DNA of 64,000 nucleotides from Chryseosolibacter histidinae (GCF_018598225.1 NZ_JAHESF010000003.1:268451-332450), one strand, 5' to 3'. Counted from the stretch's first letter, positions 16,348 to 24,810 are shown. Made by a program: numbers and translations. Notes: generated by a model from the sequence alone, not told the origin.

Positions 16348-17091
16348 TTACTGACCGGCTTTTCTGATATAAACGTTGCCGTATTTCGACTCAAAGGTAT
16401 ACTTCGGACCGCTGCCGGGCTTGGCTGTAACGTAGGTGTGAAAATCCCTTTCCTTAAAACCACCGCCCGAGAATTTTGTGTCGAAGTTGGTATAGATCTC
16501 GCCGTAGTTGGTTTCGGCAATGACTTCGCCTGCGGCACGCTCAGCCAGCGCGGCATCAACACCGCCGTAGGTTGCCTCCACGGTTAACGGGCCATTGAAG
16601 TTCTTGATCTCCACCATGCCATAGACCGATTCAACACGGGTCTCTATGTTCTTCGGAACCTTGATCTCCAGCTTAATGTCAATGTCAGCGCCCCACGACA
16701 TGGTATTATAGCCTCCACCATGTTCTTCCTGGTATTTTTTAAGGTCGGCTTTGGTCCTGAACATGATCTTCTGGCCATCGCGCATAATGGTGATCCGCTG
16801 CGGCAGGTTCTTCAGGTCTTTAATGAAGGAGCGAAGATCGATCACATTTCCGTTCACCGCGTTTTCAAAGATGAAGGCATCATCGTTCTCGCCGCCGTTG
16901 ATGCTCACCGTGCCCTGAACCGAGATCTCGTTCCTGTCCCACGTGCTTACCTGCACCAGCTCAGGATAATCGAAGTGCATGTTGATCTTCTGGCCTGGCT
17001 GGACCGGGATCGTTTTGTTGAGCTGCGTCTGCGCAAAATCCTTGACGGGACTTGTCATCGCAATGATCAATATGGCTATTGTTATTTTCAT
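16348..17091 (-). CDS. DUF4097-type secreted protein (third of three)
   Basis: The product is 247 residues with a signal peptide (MKITIAILIIAMTSPVKDFAQ). The mature part is beta-rich with repeated short turns: INGGENDDAFIFENAVNGN, then KVPKNIETRVESVYGMVEIK and YGEIYTNFDTKF. This matches the right-handed beta-helix-like DUF4097/DUF4098 family. It is the most divergent of three tandem copies downstream of an ECF sigma gene and an anti-sigma-like gene. Members of this kind commonly accompany ECF and anti-sigma genes and may be envelope or adhesin-like proteins sensing envelope state. The exact function is unknown. Confidence 0.7.
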   Translation of the reverse strand: MKITIAILIIAMTSPVKDFAQTQLNKTIPVQPGQKINMHFDYPELVQVSTWDRNEISVQGTVSINGGENDDAFIFENAVNGNVIDLRSFIKDLKNLPQRITIMRDGQKIMFRTKADLKKYQEEHGGGYNTMSWGADIDIKLEIKVPKNIETRVESVYGMVEIKNFNGPLTVEATYGGVDAALAERAAGEVIAETNYGEIYTNFDTKFSGGGFKERDFHTYVTAKPGSGPKYTFESKYGNVYIRKAGQ

Positions 17092-17187
17092 AGCAGATAT
17101 TTTATCGTTTCGATTTCAGATCTGTGATCTCCGAATCCTAATCATTGAGTATTACCGAGACCAGGAGCCGGAGATCTACAGCAGAGA

Positions 17188-17955
17188 TCATTTCATTTTT
17201 CTCAGGTATACGTTATCGTGCGAAGCTGACAGTGTGATGTTGATGCCGCCGCCATTGATCTTGCCGTTCACCTTGTCACTGTACCTTACCAGGTCACCGG
17301 TACGTTCGATCTCGATCTTGAAATCGGGGTCTACGAGGATCTCGCCGTGCGAAGAAGCCAGTTTCAGGTTTGCCTTCGTTGTTACCGGAAGGGCTACGTC
17401 CACATGGCCGTGAACCGACTGGATCGACACCGGGTTTTTCAACGCAGCACCCAGCACCGCTTCAATTCCACCATGCACTGTTTTCACTTCCATCGGCCCG
17501 GTCACATTCGTCAGCCTGACGCCGCTATGGACAGTAGAAACTTCGATCTCGCCTTCAACATTCCGGAACTGCACTTCACTGCCATGAGGTGAATTGTGTG
17601 AATAAAATACCTTGACACCCTTTGGAACTTTGATCGTAACATCCGGTCCACCCATTTTCTTCAGCTGGCGGACCTCTATCACCTGCCCTTTGTCTACCAC
17701 TGACAGGCCGAGACCTGTATTGTCTTCCAGTCCCAGGCTGCTGACAGCACGCAATCCCTGGGCGCGTTCATCGCTCGAGCGATCGTTTCCCCTGGCGCTG
17801 AAGATGATCTCGTTGCCATCATACCCTTCTACTGAAACGTCATTCACTTCCCTGATGTCCAATGTTCCCGAGCTTTTCGAAACCTTGTAATCCTGCGCAC
17901 AGACGATACCGGAGATCATTGCGCCGAGTACCACCATTAACAATTTCTTTTTCAT
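17188..17955 (-). CDS. DUF4097-type secreted protein (second of three)
   Basis: The product is 255 residues with a signal peptide (MKKKLLMVVLGAMISGIVCAQ). It is clearly paralogous to the 18008-18772 product. Shared stretches include VEGYDGNEIIFS, SLGLxDNTGLG, EVRQLKK, NVTGPxxVKT and the end NGGGINITLSxxxxxVYLRK. The body alternates short strands with Gly/Asn turns, typical of a DUF4097 beta-solenoid. It sits between the other two copies, with a 96-bp gap to the downstream one, and is probably part of the sigma factor operon. The function is unknown; an envelope stress or adhesion role is a guess. Confidence 0.75.
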   Translation of the reverse strand: MKKKLLMVVLGAMISGIVCAQDYKVSKSSGTLDIREVNDVSVEGYDGNEIIFSARGNDRSSDERAQGLRAVSSLGLEDNTGLGLSVVDKGQVIEVRQLKKMGGPDVTIKVPKGVKVFYSHNSPHGSEVQFRNVEGEIEVSTVHSGVRLTNVTGPMEVKTVHGGIEAVLGAALKNPVSIQSVHGHVDVALPVTTKANLKLASSHGEILVDPDFKIEIERTGDLVRYSDKVNGKINGGGINITLSASHDNVYLRKMK

Positions 17956-18007
17956 TACTTATGTCGTTTACGATTGTGATCTGATTTAATTTTGTTGGCT
18001 CTTCGCA

Positions 18008-18772
18008 CTATTTCTTTCTGAGATAAACCTTCCCATAGTTGCAGGCGAGGTCGATATTGATACCACCACCGTTGATCTTGCCGACAACCTTGTCGCTGTA
18101 GTGGACCATGCCACCGGTGGCTTCTATCTTGATATCGAACTCAGGCGCCACAAAGATCTCTCCGTATGATGTGCTCAGCTTGAGGTCGGCTTTGGTTGCC
18201 TGCGGAAGTGTAACATCCACATAACCGTAAACCGAAACGATGGAGATGGGATCTTTGATGGTGGAGCTGAACGTGGCTTCCACATGACCGTAGATGGTTT
18301 TGACGGTGAGCGGGCCTGTAACATTATCGAGCTCGATGCTGTTGTACTGTGCCGACACTTCTATTTCGTTCGTCAGGTTCTTGAACACTGCTTCGCCGCC
18401 GTATTGCGATTCGTGGGTGAACGATACAATAACACCTTTGGGAACCTGCACCCTGATGTTGGGTGCGTTTGTCTTTTTCAATTGCCGCACTTCCACAACG
18501 TTGCCTTTATCAGTCACGTTGATGCCGAGGCCGGTGTTATCGCTAAGCCCCAGGCTATTGACTGACCGCAGGCCTTCAGCACGTTCGTCTCTATCTTTTC
18601 CGCCATCCTTGCTTGAGAAGATGATCTCGTTGCCGTCATAACCTTCCACGGTTACCTTGCCTACATAGAGCTCCAGCCTGCCGGAGTTTTTGGCTACCTT
18701 GAACTCCTGGGCCTGAACACACCCCGCTATCAGCAGCAACACGATCCCTGTTATTATTTTCTTGTTTTTCAT
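18008..18772 (-). CDS. DUF4097-type secreted protein (first of three)
   Basis: The product is 254 residues with a signal peptide (KKIITGIVLLLIAGCVQAQ). The region GCVQA could also be read as a lipobox. DUF4097-like strands run through the protein (VKTIYGHVEATFSSTIKDP, LKLSTSYGEIFV). It is very similar to the 17188-17955 product, so a local tandem duplication is evident. The gene follows the anti-sigma-like HEAT gene by 48 bp and is likely cotranscribed with it. Confidence 0.75.
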   Translation of the reverse strand: MKNKKIITGIVLLLIAGCVQAQEFKVAKNSGRLELYVGKVTVEGYDGNEIIFSSKDGGKDRDERAEGLRSVNSLGLSDNTGLGINVTDKGNVVEVRQLKKTNAPNIRVQVPKGVIVSFTHESQYGGEAVFKNLTNEIEVSAQYNSIELDNVTGPLTVKTIYGHVEATFSSTIKDPISIVSVYGYVDVTLPQATKADLKLSTSYGEIFVAPEFDIKIEATGGMVHYSDKVVGKINGGGINIDLACNYGKVYLRKK

Positions 18773-18820
18773 TTCCTTTCTTTGATTTGTTACTTAAAAC
18801 CTAACCTATATTTATTTCCT

Positions 18821-19606
18821 TCATGAAAGTCTCAATATTCCTGAGTATGCTTCGTCCTTTACGGCCTGCATGGTCTTCTCGTCATCCACGATCTTCCTGA
18901 GGTCGTTCACCACACTTTTTTCCTTCATCTTCACCAGCAGCTGGATCAGGCTGATCTGCACCACTGGGTCTTTTTGTTTTTGCAGCGAAGTCACCAACGC
19001 TTTTCTCACGGCAGCGTCATCCGAAAACTTGCTGAGCGCATCGAGAGCTGCGAGCCTCACGTTCGAGTTGGGGTCTTCGTTCATGGTTTTTACCAGCGCG
19101 TTCACGATCTCGTCGTCGGCTTTGCCCATGCTGACGGCTACATTCACACCCTGGATCCGCTGGCTTGCCGACTGGCCGTTCTGAAGCATGGCCATCATCT
19201 GCTGCGTGATCTGCATCTGTTTTTCCAATGCTTCCAGTCTTTCTCTCTCTGCCAGTTGTCTTTCTTCACGCTGGTGGCTGATCCAGAACCCGATGCCACC
19301 GCCCAGGATCAGCAACGCCACAGCTGCTGCCACACGGTACAGGGCTGGCTGGAAGAATACGGTTTTGGTCTGGCGTGCCGAGGTCATTTCTTCTTTCAGC
19401 AGGTCATCGAAGCCCGCCCGCAGTTTTGCGCTCGGCTCGATGCGTGCGGACCTGTCCATCAGGTGCATCACTTCCTTCAGCTCTTCATAAAGCTTGTACG
19501 ATTCTGCGTTGTTCACCAGCTCCTGCTCCACCACCCGTTTATCAACCGTGTTGAGGCGGTTGTCGATGTAGTCGATGAGCATACTTTCCAGCTTTTGCTT
19601 TTCCAT
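18821..19606 (-). CDS. Anti-sigma-factor-like membrane protein with periplasmic HEAT repeats
   Basis: The product is 261 residues. The N-terminal cytosolic segment of about 95 residues (MEKQKLESMLIDYIDNRLNT, then VVEQELVNNAESYKLYEEL) resembles an anti-sigma domain but lacks the zinc HxxxCxxC motif. A single membrane segment follows (VAAAVALLILGGGIGFWIS, about 110-128), then a coiled-coil stretch. The C-terminus carries HEAT-like repeats (NVRLAALDALSKFSDDAAVRKAL, VVQISLIQLLVKM). It is 21 bp downstream of the ECF sigma gene, so it should hold that sigma factor at the membrane and use the HEAT domain to sense a periplasmic signal. That role is inferred. Confidence 0.75.
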   Translation of the reverse strand: MEKQKLESMLIDYIDNRLNTVDKRVVEQELVNNAESYKLYEELKEVMHLMDRSARIEPSAKLRAGFDDLLKEEMTSARQTKTVFFQPALYRVAAAVALLILGGGIGFWISHQREERQLAERERLEALEKQMQITQQMMAMLQNGQSASQRIQGVNVAVSMGKADDEIVNALVKTMNEDPNSNVRLAALDALSKFSDDAAVRKALVTSLQKQKDPVVQISLIQLLVKMKEKSVVNDLRKIVDDEKTMQAVKDEAYSGILRLS

Positions 19607-19627
19607 ATCTTTTATGCTTTCAGGGCG

Positions 19628-20167
19628 TTAGATCTTTTCCATTTCAAAATAGTACTCCCGCAGCTTGAGGATGGCGCGGTGCACTTTCACTTTTATATTG
19701 GCTACCGTTGTGTCCATAATGGCGGCAACCTCTTCGTATTTCATTTGTTGAAACCGGGTAAGCACCAGCAGCTCGCGCTGTTCTTCGCTGAGCCTTGCCA
19801 TGGACTGGTGAAGGAGCTTCTCCTTTTCGTCCTGCGCTTCATGTTCCTCGAGGTCAGCCATATGGTCGCTTATTTTTTCTACGTCAACAAAATCCGAGAA
19901 CTTGTTCTTGTTCGCCTGGTAGTGATCCGAAAACACATTCCGCGCTACCTGGTAGATCCACGATTGAAACTTATTGCCTTCGCGGTAGCTTGTTCTGTAT
20001 TTGATGATGCGTAAAAAAACGTTCTGGGTAAGGTCTTCAGCCAGCGCCCTGTCCATTGTCATGCGGGCTAGAAAATTGAATATGCGTTTATGGTACCGCT
20101 CAAATAGCAAGGTCGCCTGTTGAAGCTCTCCACGCTTTACGGCCTCCATTATCAATTCGTCTGTCAT
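19628..20167 (-). CDS. ECF-type RNA polymerase sigma factor
   Basis: The ATG at 20167 is preferred; a TTG 21 bases upstream is also possible. The product is about 179 residues. Region 2 is visible as YHKRIFNFLARMTMDRALAE and DLTQNVFLRII, followed by FQSWIYQVARNVFSDH. Region 4 is LSEEQRELLVLTRFQQMKYE, then EVAAIMDTTVANIKVKVHRA. It heads an operon with the membrane anti-sigma-like HEAT protein and three DUF4097 proteins. It probably directs expression of its own operon. Confidence 0.9.
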   Translation of the reverse strand: MTDELIMEAVKRGELQQATLLFERYHKRIFNFLARMTMDRALAEDLTQNVFLRIIKYRTSYREGNKFQSWIYQVARNVFSDHYQANKNKFSDFVDVEKISDHMADLEEHEAQDEKEKLLHQSMARLSEEQRELLVLTRFQQMKYEEVAAIMDTTVANIKVKVHRAILKLREYYFEMEKI

Positions 20168-20266
20168 CAGGACCTCGTTTTTTGTCAATTTTCGTGTTAG
20201 TTACCGGACGGTAAAGTAAAGGTTACAGTTGAATTTAAGGATTTTTCGGGCCGCGAAGCGGCAAAA

Positions 20267-20348
20267 AGGAGCCAGGAGCCAGGAGTAAGGAGCCAGGGGT
20301 CGCCCGAAGCCAGCCTTATGCGTACCTCGTAATTCGTACTTCGTACCT
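20267..20348. repeat. Intergenic word repeats (AGGAGCC and CGTACYTCG types)
   Basis: Positions 20267-20299 repeat AGGAGCC(AGG) units. Positions 20321-20348 repeat CGTACCTCGTAATTCGTACT-type words. The reverse complement of the second shares GAAGTACGA and ACGAGGTACGC with sequence near 28992-29008. Such short, word-like non-coding repeats are scattered in Cytophagales intergenic regions; their role is unknown. Confidence 0.6.
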
Positions 20349-20376
20349 AAGAGTCGCGCTGCTGCCTAACATGAAT

Positions 20377-21588
20377 TTAACGTCTCAGGCAATACACGGT
20401 GCCTTCCGTGGTGGTGAAGATCAGGAGGTCAGGCGTGATGGCAGGGGTTGAAAAAATGCCACCAAGCTCGTATTCAACTTCCAGGAAATGTTCGTTCGAT
20501 TTGATGATGGTGTAAATATCATCGCGATAAGCGTCATCGGGTTTAAAATATTTGAGCCGGTTCTTGCTGTATCCTTCCGTTGTTACGGTCCATACTTTTT
20601 CACCGGTCCGGGCATCGATGCCGTGCAGCTTGCCGATGGTTGTGCCTGCATAGAACATACTTTCACTGTAGGCATTGCTTCCGAAGATGAGGAACTCCAT
20701 CGGTTTTTTCCAGTACTCCCTGCCGGTCTCGGGTACGGCGGCAATGAGCACCCGTTCATCGGCGCCGCCAATATGCAATACCGAGTCGTGAATGGTGTTG
20801 GCTAGGCCCCATCCCCGCGTAAAAGCTTTGTTCCAATGACAGTAGCCCTTGTTCTGATCTATGGCGTAAACATTGTAATCGCGCGCACCGATAAAGACCA
20901 GGCCCTTCGCCACAACGGGTGAGCCCTGCACTTCACCTGCAGGAAAAAAGCGATGGCCTAAAGTTTTGAACTTCCACACCAACGCTCCGCTGGCGACATC
21001 CAGCGCATACACGTATCCATCAAATGAGCCCACAAACACTTTGTTGTTATCGATCGCCGGGGTTGTGTGCACAATGTTGCCGGTCTGATAGCTCCAGCGC
21101 TTCGTTCCATTATCAGCCTTCACGGCATACACGTTGCCATCGCCCGAGCCGAAATACACTGTATTATTATAGAGGATGGGAGAAGACTGGTGATAGTCCG
21201 CAAAATCGTATTTCTTTTCACCGTTCGAGGCAAAGGTCCATTTGATCTTGCCTGTCATCTTATCGAGGCAGTACAGGTTTCCGTCGCCACCATTCAGGTA
21301 CAGTATGTTGCCTGTTACGAGGGGTGTCGAGCGGATCTGTCCACGGGTCTTCAGTTTCCAGCTGATCTTTCCTGACCGGGTATCGAGCGCATAGAACGTG
21401 CTGTCGAGCGCACCAAAATAAACGAGGTTATCACTCACCAGGGGCGAGGCGATGATGGGGGTAGCGACCCGGAAGGTCCAGTGCACGGAGGGCTTCTCTT
21501 TAAAATCGGGAATGGTTTGTTTCGCGGAACTCTGGGCCTGTGCATAACTGAAGAGCGCAAAGAAGAACAGTGGAGATAAGCACCTCAT
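20377..21588 (-). CDS. Secreted PQQ-like beta-propeller protein
   Basis: The product is 403 residues with a signal peptide (LSPLFFFALFSYAQAQ). It has at least seven propeller blades of the PQQ-repeat type: LVYFGALDSTFYALDTRSGK, ILYLNGGDGNLYCLDKMTGK, VYFGSGDGNVYAVKADNGTK, VFVGSFDGYVYALDVASG and LVFIGARDYNVYAID. It has no BamB lipobox and no dehydrogenase catalytic residues could be assigned, so a binding or scaffolding role in the periplasm or at the surface is likely. It is transcribed alone. Confidence 0.85.
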   Translation of the reverse strand: MRCLSPLFFFALFSYAQAQSSAKQTIPDFKEKPSVHWTFRVATPIIASPLVSDNLVYFGALDSTFYALDTRSGKISWKLKTRGQIRSTPLVTGNILYLNGGDGNLYCLDKMTGKIKWTFASNGEKKYDFADYHQSSPILYNNTVYFGSGDGNVYAVKADNGTKRWSYQTGNIVHTTPAIDNNKVFVGSFDGYVYALDVASGALVWKFKTLGHRFFPAGEVQGSPVVAKGLVFIGARDYNVYAIDQNKGYCHWNKAFTRGWGLANTIHDSVLHIGGADERVLIAAVPETGREYWKKPMEFLIFGSNAYSESMFYAGTTIGKLHGIDARTGEKVWTVTTEGYSKNRLKYFKPDDAYRDDIYTIIKSNEHFLEVEYELGGIFSTPAITPDLLIFTTTEGTVYCLRR

Positions 21589-21664
21589 ATGTTTTTTTAA
21601 TCAAAATACAAAATGGCGTCACCATCCGGTAACCGCTCGTGCAAATCCACGTGAGCTGGGGGAT

Positions 21665-21695
21665 AAAAAAAGGTGCCCTTTTGAGGCACCCTTTC
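21665..21695 (-). terminator. Intrinsic terminator after the PepSY-like gene
   Basis: On the minus strand AAAGGGTGCC, loop TCAAAA, then GGGCACCTTTTTTTA. It lies about 80 bp past the stop at 21778. Plus-strand reading also gives a stem. Confidence 0.75.
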
Positions 21696-21777
21696 GTTTA
21701 CAGGTTTGTAGTTGTGATAGCCGGGCCGCATTTATCACCCTACCACCCGGGCACGGCTATCAAAGGCCTGTGTTCTC

Positions 21778-22071
21778 TTATTTCACTTCTTTGCCGTCTT
21801 TGTCAAGCTTTACGGTTTTTGTCTCGGCGTCTTTCTTCAGCTCCACTTCATACTGGTCAGCTGATTTCAGGTGATACGCTGCGCTGATCGTCCAGCCCTG
21901 GTAGTCGGCGCTCTGAAGGGCAGTTTTTACGGCTTCGGGAAGCTCTTCAGTTTTGATCTTCACTTTGTCATCCTGTTGCACGGCAACAACGGTAGTGCTA
22001 ATGGTTGTGGCGTTAACGAAAGTTCCGGCTGCGAAGAACACAACGACAAGAGAAAGAATAACTTTTTTCAT
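21778..22071 (-). CDS. Small secreted PepSY-like protein
   Basis: The product is 97 residues with a signal peptide (MKKVILSLVVVFFAAGTFVNA). The mature part has ELPEAVKTALQSADYQGWTI followed by SAAYHLKSADQYEVELKKDA and a C-terminal KLDKDGKEVK. This fits the short BLIP-like/PepSY (DUF2874-type) secreted proteins of Bacteroidota. The role is unknown; the family is often linked to envelope or metal stress. It is monocistronic with its own terminator. Confidence 0.75.
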   Translation of the reverse strand: MKKVILSLVVVFFAAGTFVNATTISTTVVAVQQDDKVKIKTEELPEAVKTALQSADYQGWTISAAYHLKSADQYEVELKKDAETKTVKLDKDGKEVK

Positions 22072-22249
22072 GTTATTAAGTTTGGTTTAAAACGTTTTGC
22101 GCTGCCTGTTACAATGACGATGCCGGCCAGCAGGCAGAAGGTGAAAACAGCTGTAGGTCAGGAGATTAAATTTTTAACGAAGGATGAGCGGGCAGTCAAC
22201 GTGTAGAATATGTCTACAGTTTGAATCCACAGACCACAGATTTAGGATA

Positions 22250-22300
22250 GTCGTCAGACCACTGCGCACACGCCAACGCACCTGTCAGTGGTCAGACGAC
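22250..22300. repeat. Long inverted repeat immediately after oxyR
   Basis: GTCGTCAGACCACTG (22250-22264) and CAGTGGTCAGACGAC (22286-22300) are complementary except for one central A-A mismatch, with a 21-nt loop. It abuts the stop codon of the LysR gene. There is no T-run, so it may be a transcript-end stabiliser rather than a classical terminator. Confidence 0.6.
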
Positions 22301-23221
22301 TCAATTCCACCTTACGCGCATGTACTTGTCGTTCTTTTTGAAGTGTGGCGGGATGGCCTTGAGGATGGCTTCGCGCAGCTTGATGAGCAGCATTTCTTTG
22401 ACAAATCCCTGGTGCACGGCGAGGCTCACTTCGCGCACAGGCTCGGGTGACGTAAAATGTTTTACGTGTTTGCTTTTGGCATTCACGGCGAGCTCGGGGA
22501 TCAGCGTATAGCCATAGTTATTATCGACCATGGCCTTCAGGGTTTCGAACGAGCCGCTTTGGTAGTTGAGCTGATGATGCGATTTTTTTGCTTTGGTGGT
22601 GCAGAGATTCATCACCTGGCCACGGAAGCAATGGCCTTCTTCCAGCAGCAGCAGGTTTTCGGTGGTGAGCGATTTGATGTTCACTTTTTCCTGCTGAAAG
22701 TATTTCAGGTTCTCTGACGTGTACAGCAGAATGGGCTCGTAAAATACGGGGATCTCCCTGATCTCTTTGTCTTCCAGCGGTGTAACGAGAATGGCCAGGT
22801 CGAGCCGGTTGGTCTTCAGCTGTTTGATGATGTCTTCGGTCTGCAGCTCGAGCACCGTGAAAGAGGTGCCGGGATTCTTATCCAGCAGCTCGTTCAGGAA
22901 CCTGGGCAGCAGGTATGGTGCCAGGGTGGGGATCACCCCGAGCCTGAACTCACCTTCGATGGAGTCTTTTTCATTGCGGATGAACTCTTTCAGGTTCTTC
23001 ACCTCCTGCAGGATCTGCCGCGCCCGGCTGATGATGATCTCGCCCGACTGTGTGGGCTTCAGCGGCTGGCTGCGGTCAAAGATCTTCACCCCCAGCTCGT
23101 CTTCCAGCTTCTTCACCATCATGCTCAGCGTCGGTTGCGTGACGTGGCAGTGCTCCGCGGCTTTCACGTGGTTACGGTGAATATCGAGGGCCACAATATA
23201 TTCCAGTTGCTGAAGGTTCAT
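22301..23221 (-). CDS. oxyR: OxyR-type LysR-family peroxide sensor regulator
   Basis: The product is 306 residues. It has an N-terminal LysR helix-turn-helix (residues 1-60, MNLQQLEYIVALDIHRNHV, then AAEHCHVTQPTLSMMVKKLE) and a substrate-binding-like effector domain. Cysteines at 198 and 207 in GHCFRGQVMNLC are nine residues apart, like the redox pair C199/C208 of Escherichia coli OxyR. The gene is divergent from the ahpC-ahpD operon across a 124-bp intergenic region holding an OxyR-like site. It should activate the peroxiredoxin genes on peroxide exposure. Confidence 0.92.
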   Translation of the reverse strand: MNLQQLEYIVALDIHRNHVKAAEHCHVTQPTLSMMVKKLEDELGVKIFDRSQPLKPTQSGEIIISRARQILQEVKNLKEFIRNEKDSIEGEFRLGVIPTLAPYLLPRFLNELLDKNPGTSFTVLELQTEDIIKQLKTNRLDLAILVTPLEDKEIREIPVFYEPILLYTSENLKYFQQEKVNIKSLTTENLLLLEEGHCFRGQVMNLCTTKAKKSHHQLNYQSGSFETLKAMVDNNYGYTLIPELAVNAKSKHVKHFTSPEPVREVSLAVHQGFVKEMLLIKLREAILKAIPPHFKKNDKYMRVRWN

Positions 23222-23251
23222 TCGATTGCAGAAAATTGTTAAATCGTTGTA

Positions 23252-23287
23252 ATAGACAAAATTAATAAATACATAGTCAATATCGAT
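23252..23287. promoter_or_regulatory. Candidate OxyR operator between oxyR and ahpC
   Basis: Two ATAG elements at 23252 and 23273 are 21 bp apart (the classic OxyR site uses 22). The second reads ATAGTCAATATCGAT, close to ATAGntnnnanCTAT. The match is partial, and the assignment rests largely on the divergent oxyR-ahpC context. Confidence 0.35.
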
Positions 23288-23345
23288 ATGATTTATAAAA
23301 TGAATATTCTATTTTCGCGGCACGAAAAACATTTTTTAACCACTT

Positions 23346-23903
23346 ATGACAAAAGGTATCTTATCTGTAGGACAAGCTTTTCCGAAATTCAAAAAAGCTG
23401 CTGTAGTATCACTCGAGAAAGGAAAGGAATTTTTTGACATCTCGTCTGACGAGCTTGTCAACGACGAGGGGCGTTGGACCGTGATGTTCTGGTGGCCGAA
23501 AGATTTTACTTTTGTGTGCCCCACAGAGATCGCTGAGTTCAATAAGAACTTCGGAGAGTTCCGCGATCGTAACACCAACCTCATCGGTGCTTCAACCGAC
23601 TCAGAATTTGTTCACCTGGCCTGGAGAAAAAATCACGACGACCTGCGCGACCTGAAATTCCCGATGCTGGCCGATACTTCCAAGTCGCTTGCCGAAGACC
23701 TCGGTGTGCTGGAAGCCAACGAAAAAGTTGCTTACCGCGCCACTTTCATCATTGACCCTCAGGGCATTGTGCGCTGGGTAAGCGTGAACGACCTGAACGT
23801 GGGCAGGAATGTTAAAGAAGTGCTGCGTGTGCTGGATGCGCTTCAGACAGACGAGTTGTGTCCCTGCAACTGGGAAAAAGGAAAAGAAACGATCAAGATC
23901 TAG
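23346..23903 (+). CDS. ahpC: Peroxiredoxin, AhpC type
   Basis: The product is 185 residues. The peroxidatic Cys58 is in DFTFVCPTEIAEF. Resolving cysteines are C172/C174 in DELCPCNWEKG near the C-terminus. It reduces hydrogen peroxide and organic peroxides in the cytoplasm. An AhpD-type reductant gene follows 63 bp downstream and no ahpF is seen, so the AhpC/AhpD pairing known from actinobacteria probably applies. It is divergent from oxyR. Confidence 0.92.
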   Translation: MTKGILSVGQAFPKFKKAAVVSLEKGKEFFDISSDELVNDEGRWTVMFWWPKDFTFVCPTEIAEFNKNFGEFRDRNTNLIGASTDSEFVHLAWRKNHDDLRDLKFPMLADTSKSLAEDLGVLEANEKVAYRATFIIDPQGIVRWVSVNDLNVGRNVKEVLRVLDALQTDELCPCNWEKGKETIKI

Positions 23904-23966
23904 TTCGAAGTTTAAAGTTTAAAGTTTCAAGTTAGAAGTTTCAAGTTTTTTAAAGTTTAAAGTTAG
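23904..23966. repeat. TTTAAAGTTTCAAGTT word repeats between ahpC and ahpD
   Basis: The 63-bp gap consists almost entirely of variants of AAGTTTAAAG and AAGTTTCAAG. Similar low-complexity words fill other gaps in this window. It lies inside an apparent operon. Confidence 0.65.
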
Positions 23967-24560
23967 ATGGAGTTAACGCAAACATATTCGGAGACCACGC
24001 AGGAGTTCCTGGAGTTTCTGAAAGTAAGTAAAGATTACCGCAGCGATGCGCTCGATCTTTTGGAGGAAGGGAAGTCGCGTTACCTGGCAGACCTGAAGCT
24101 GAACTTCAAGAACTCATTTGAGAGCGATCACCTTTCAAAAAAGGAGATCGCTTTGCTGGGCGTGTCACTGGCGGTGAATGCCGGCAACGCCCTGCTTCGT
24201 GAATTCTTCAAAGGCAATGCCCAGGCTGAAGGCGCCACTGCAGAAGAGATCGCAGAGGCTACCGGCTGTGCTTCATTGCTCAGCGCCAATAATGTGTTCT
24301 ACCGTTTCCGGCATTTCGTGAACAAGGAAAAGTACAACGAAATACCGGCCCGCATCAAAATGAATATCATGGGCAGGCCCGTGACCGGAAAAGAGTTCTT
24401 CGAGCTCATGAGCCTGGCTGTGAGCGCCGTAAACGGCTGTGAGATGTGTGTTAAATCACACGAGCACTCCCTCATCGAGCTCGGCAGCAAAGAAGAGCGG
24501 ATCTTCGAAGCCGTACGCCTGGCCGCCGTTATCACCAGCGTAGCCAAGATTTTGTACTGA
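23967..24560 (+). CDS. ahpD: AhpD-like alkylhydroperoxidase (carboxymuconolactone decarboxylase fold)
   Basis: The product is 197 residues and all-helical. The active site NGCEMCVKSHE gives C158, C161 and H165, the CxxCxxxH motif of AhpD. The length and two-repeat plan fit AhpD. It is expected to recycle the AhpC encoded just upstream. It ends before a strong terminator. Confidence 0.9.
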   Translation: MELTQTYSETTQEFLEFLKVSKDYRSDALDLLEEGKSRYLADLKLNFKNSFESDHLSKKEIALLGVSLAVNAGNALLREFFKGNAQAEGATAEEIAEATGCASLLSANNVFYRFRHFVNKEKYNEIPARIKMNIMGRPVTGKEFFELMSLAVSAVNGCEMCVKSHEHSLIELGSKEERIFEAVRLAAVITSVAKILY

Positions 24561-24591
24561 GAAAGTTGGCAACTACTTTGTACGCTTAAAC

Positions 24592-24625
24592 GAAAACGGG
24601 TCCTTCGGACCCGTTTTCTTTTTTT
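24592..24625 (+). terminator. Intrinsic terminator of ahpC-ahpD
   Basis: A perfect 12-bp stem GAAAACGGGTCC/GGACCCGTTTTC with loop TTC is followed by a T-run. Confidence 0.9.
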
Positions 24626-24628
24626 GAC

Positions 24629-24760
24629 CAGGATTAAACCAGGATTATATAACAGGATTAACGGATCAACAGGATTGAGTCACATACACCCAATCCCGTC
24701 ATCCTGCTGTTCTGTTCCCCTCATCCTGAAAAAAATCCTGAAAATCCTCAAATCCTGCTC
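24629..24760. repeat. CAGGATTAA / ATCCTG word repeats
   Basis: Several copies of CAGGATTAA(AC) occur in direct orientation at 24629-24680. Inverted ATCCTG words (ATCCTGAAAA) follow at about 24720-24757. The whole intergenic region can fold back on itself. Similar repeats occur in many environmental bacteria; no transposase is associated. Confidence 0.6.
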
Positions 24761-24810
24761 CAACGATTGGCCCGGTGTTTGGTGTCTAATGACCAAACCA
24801 TTTGAACTGT

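Noticed and set aside
18974..20014. 346-codon plus-strand frame
   Set aside because: It is antisense to the HEAT anti-sigma and sigma genes, is His/Phe/Leu rich, and is an artefact of the opposite strand.
24629..24760. CRISPR-like repetition
   Set aside because: Words are short, permuted and irregularly spaced; there are no constant repeats of 25-40 bp with unique spacers and no cas genes.
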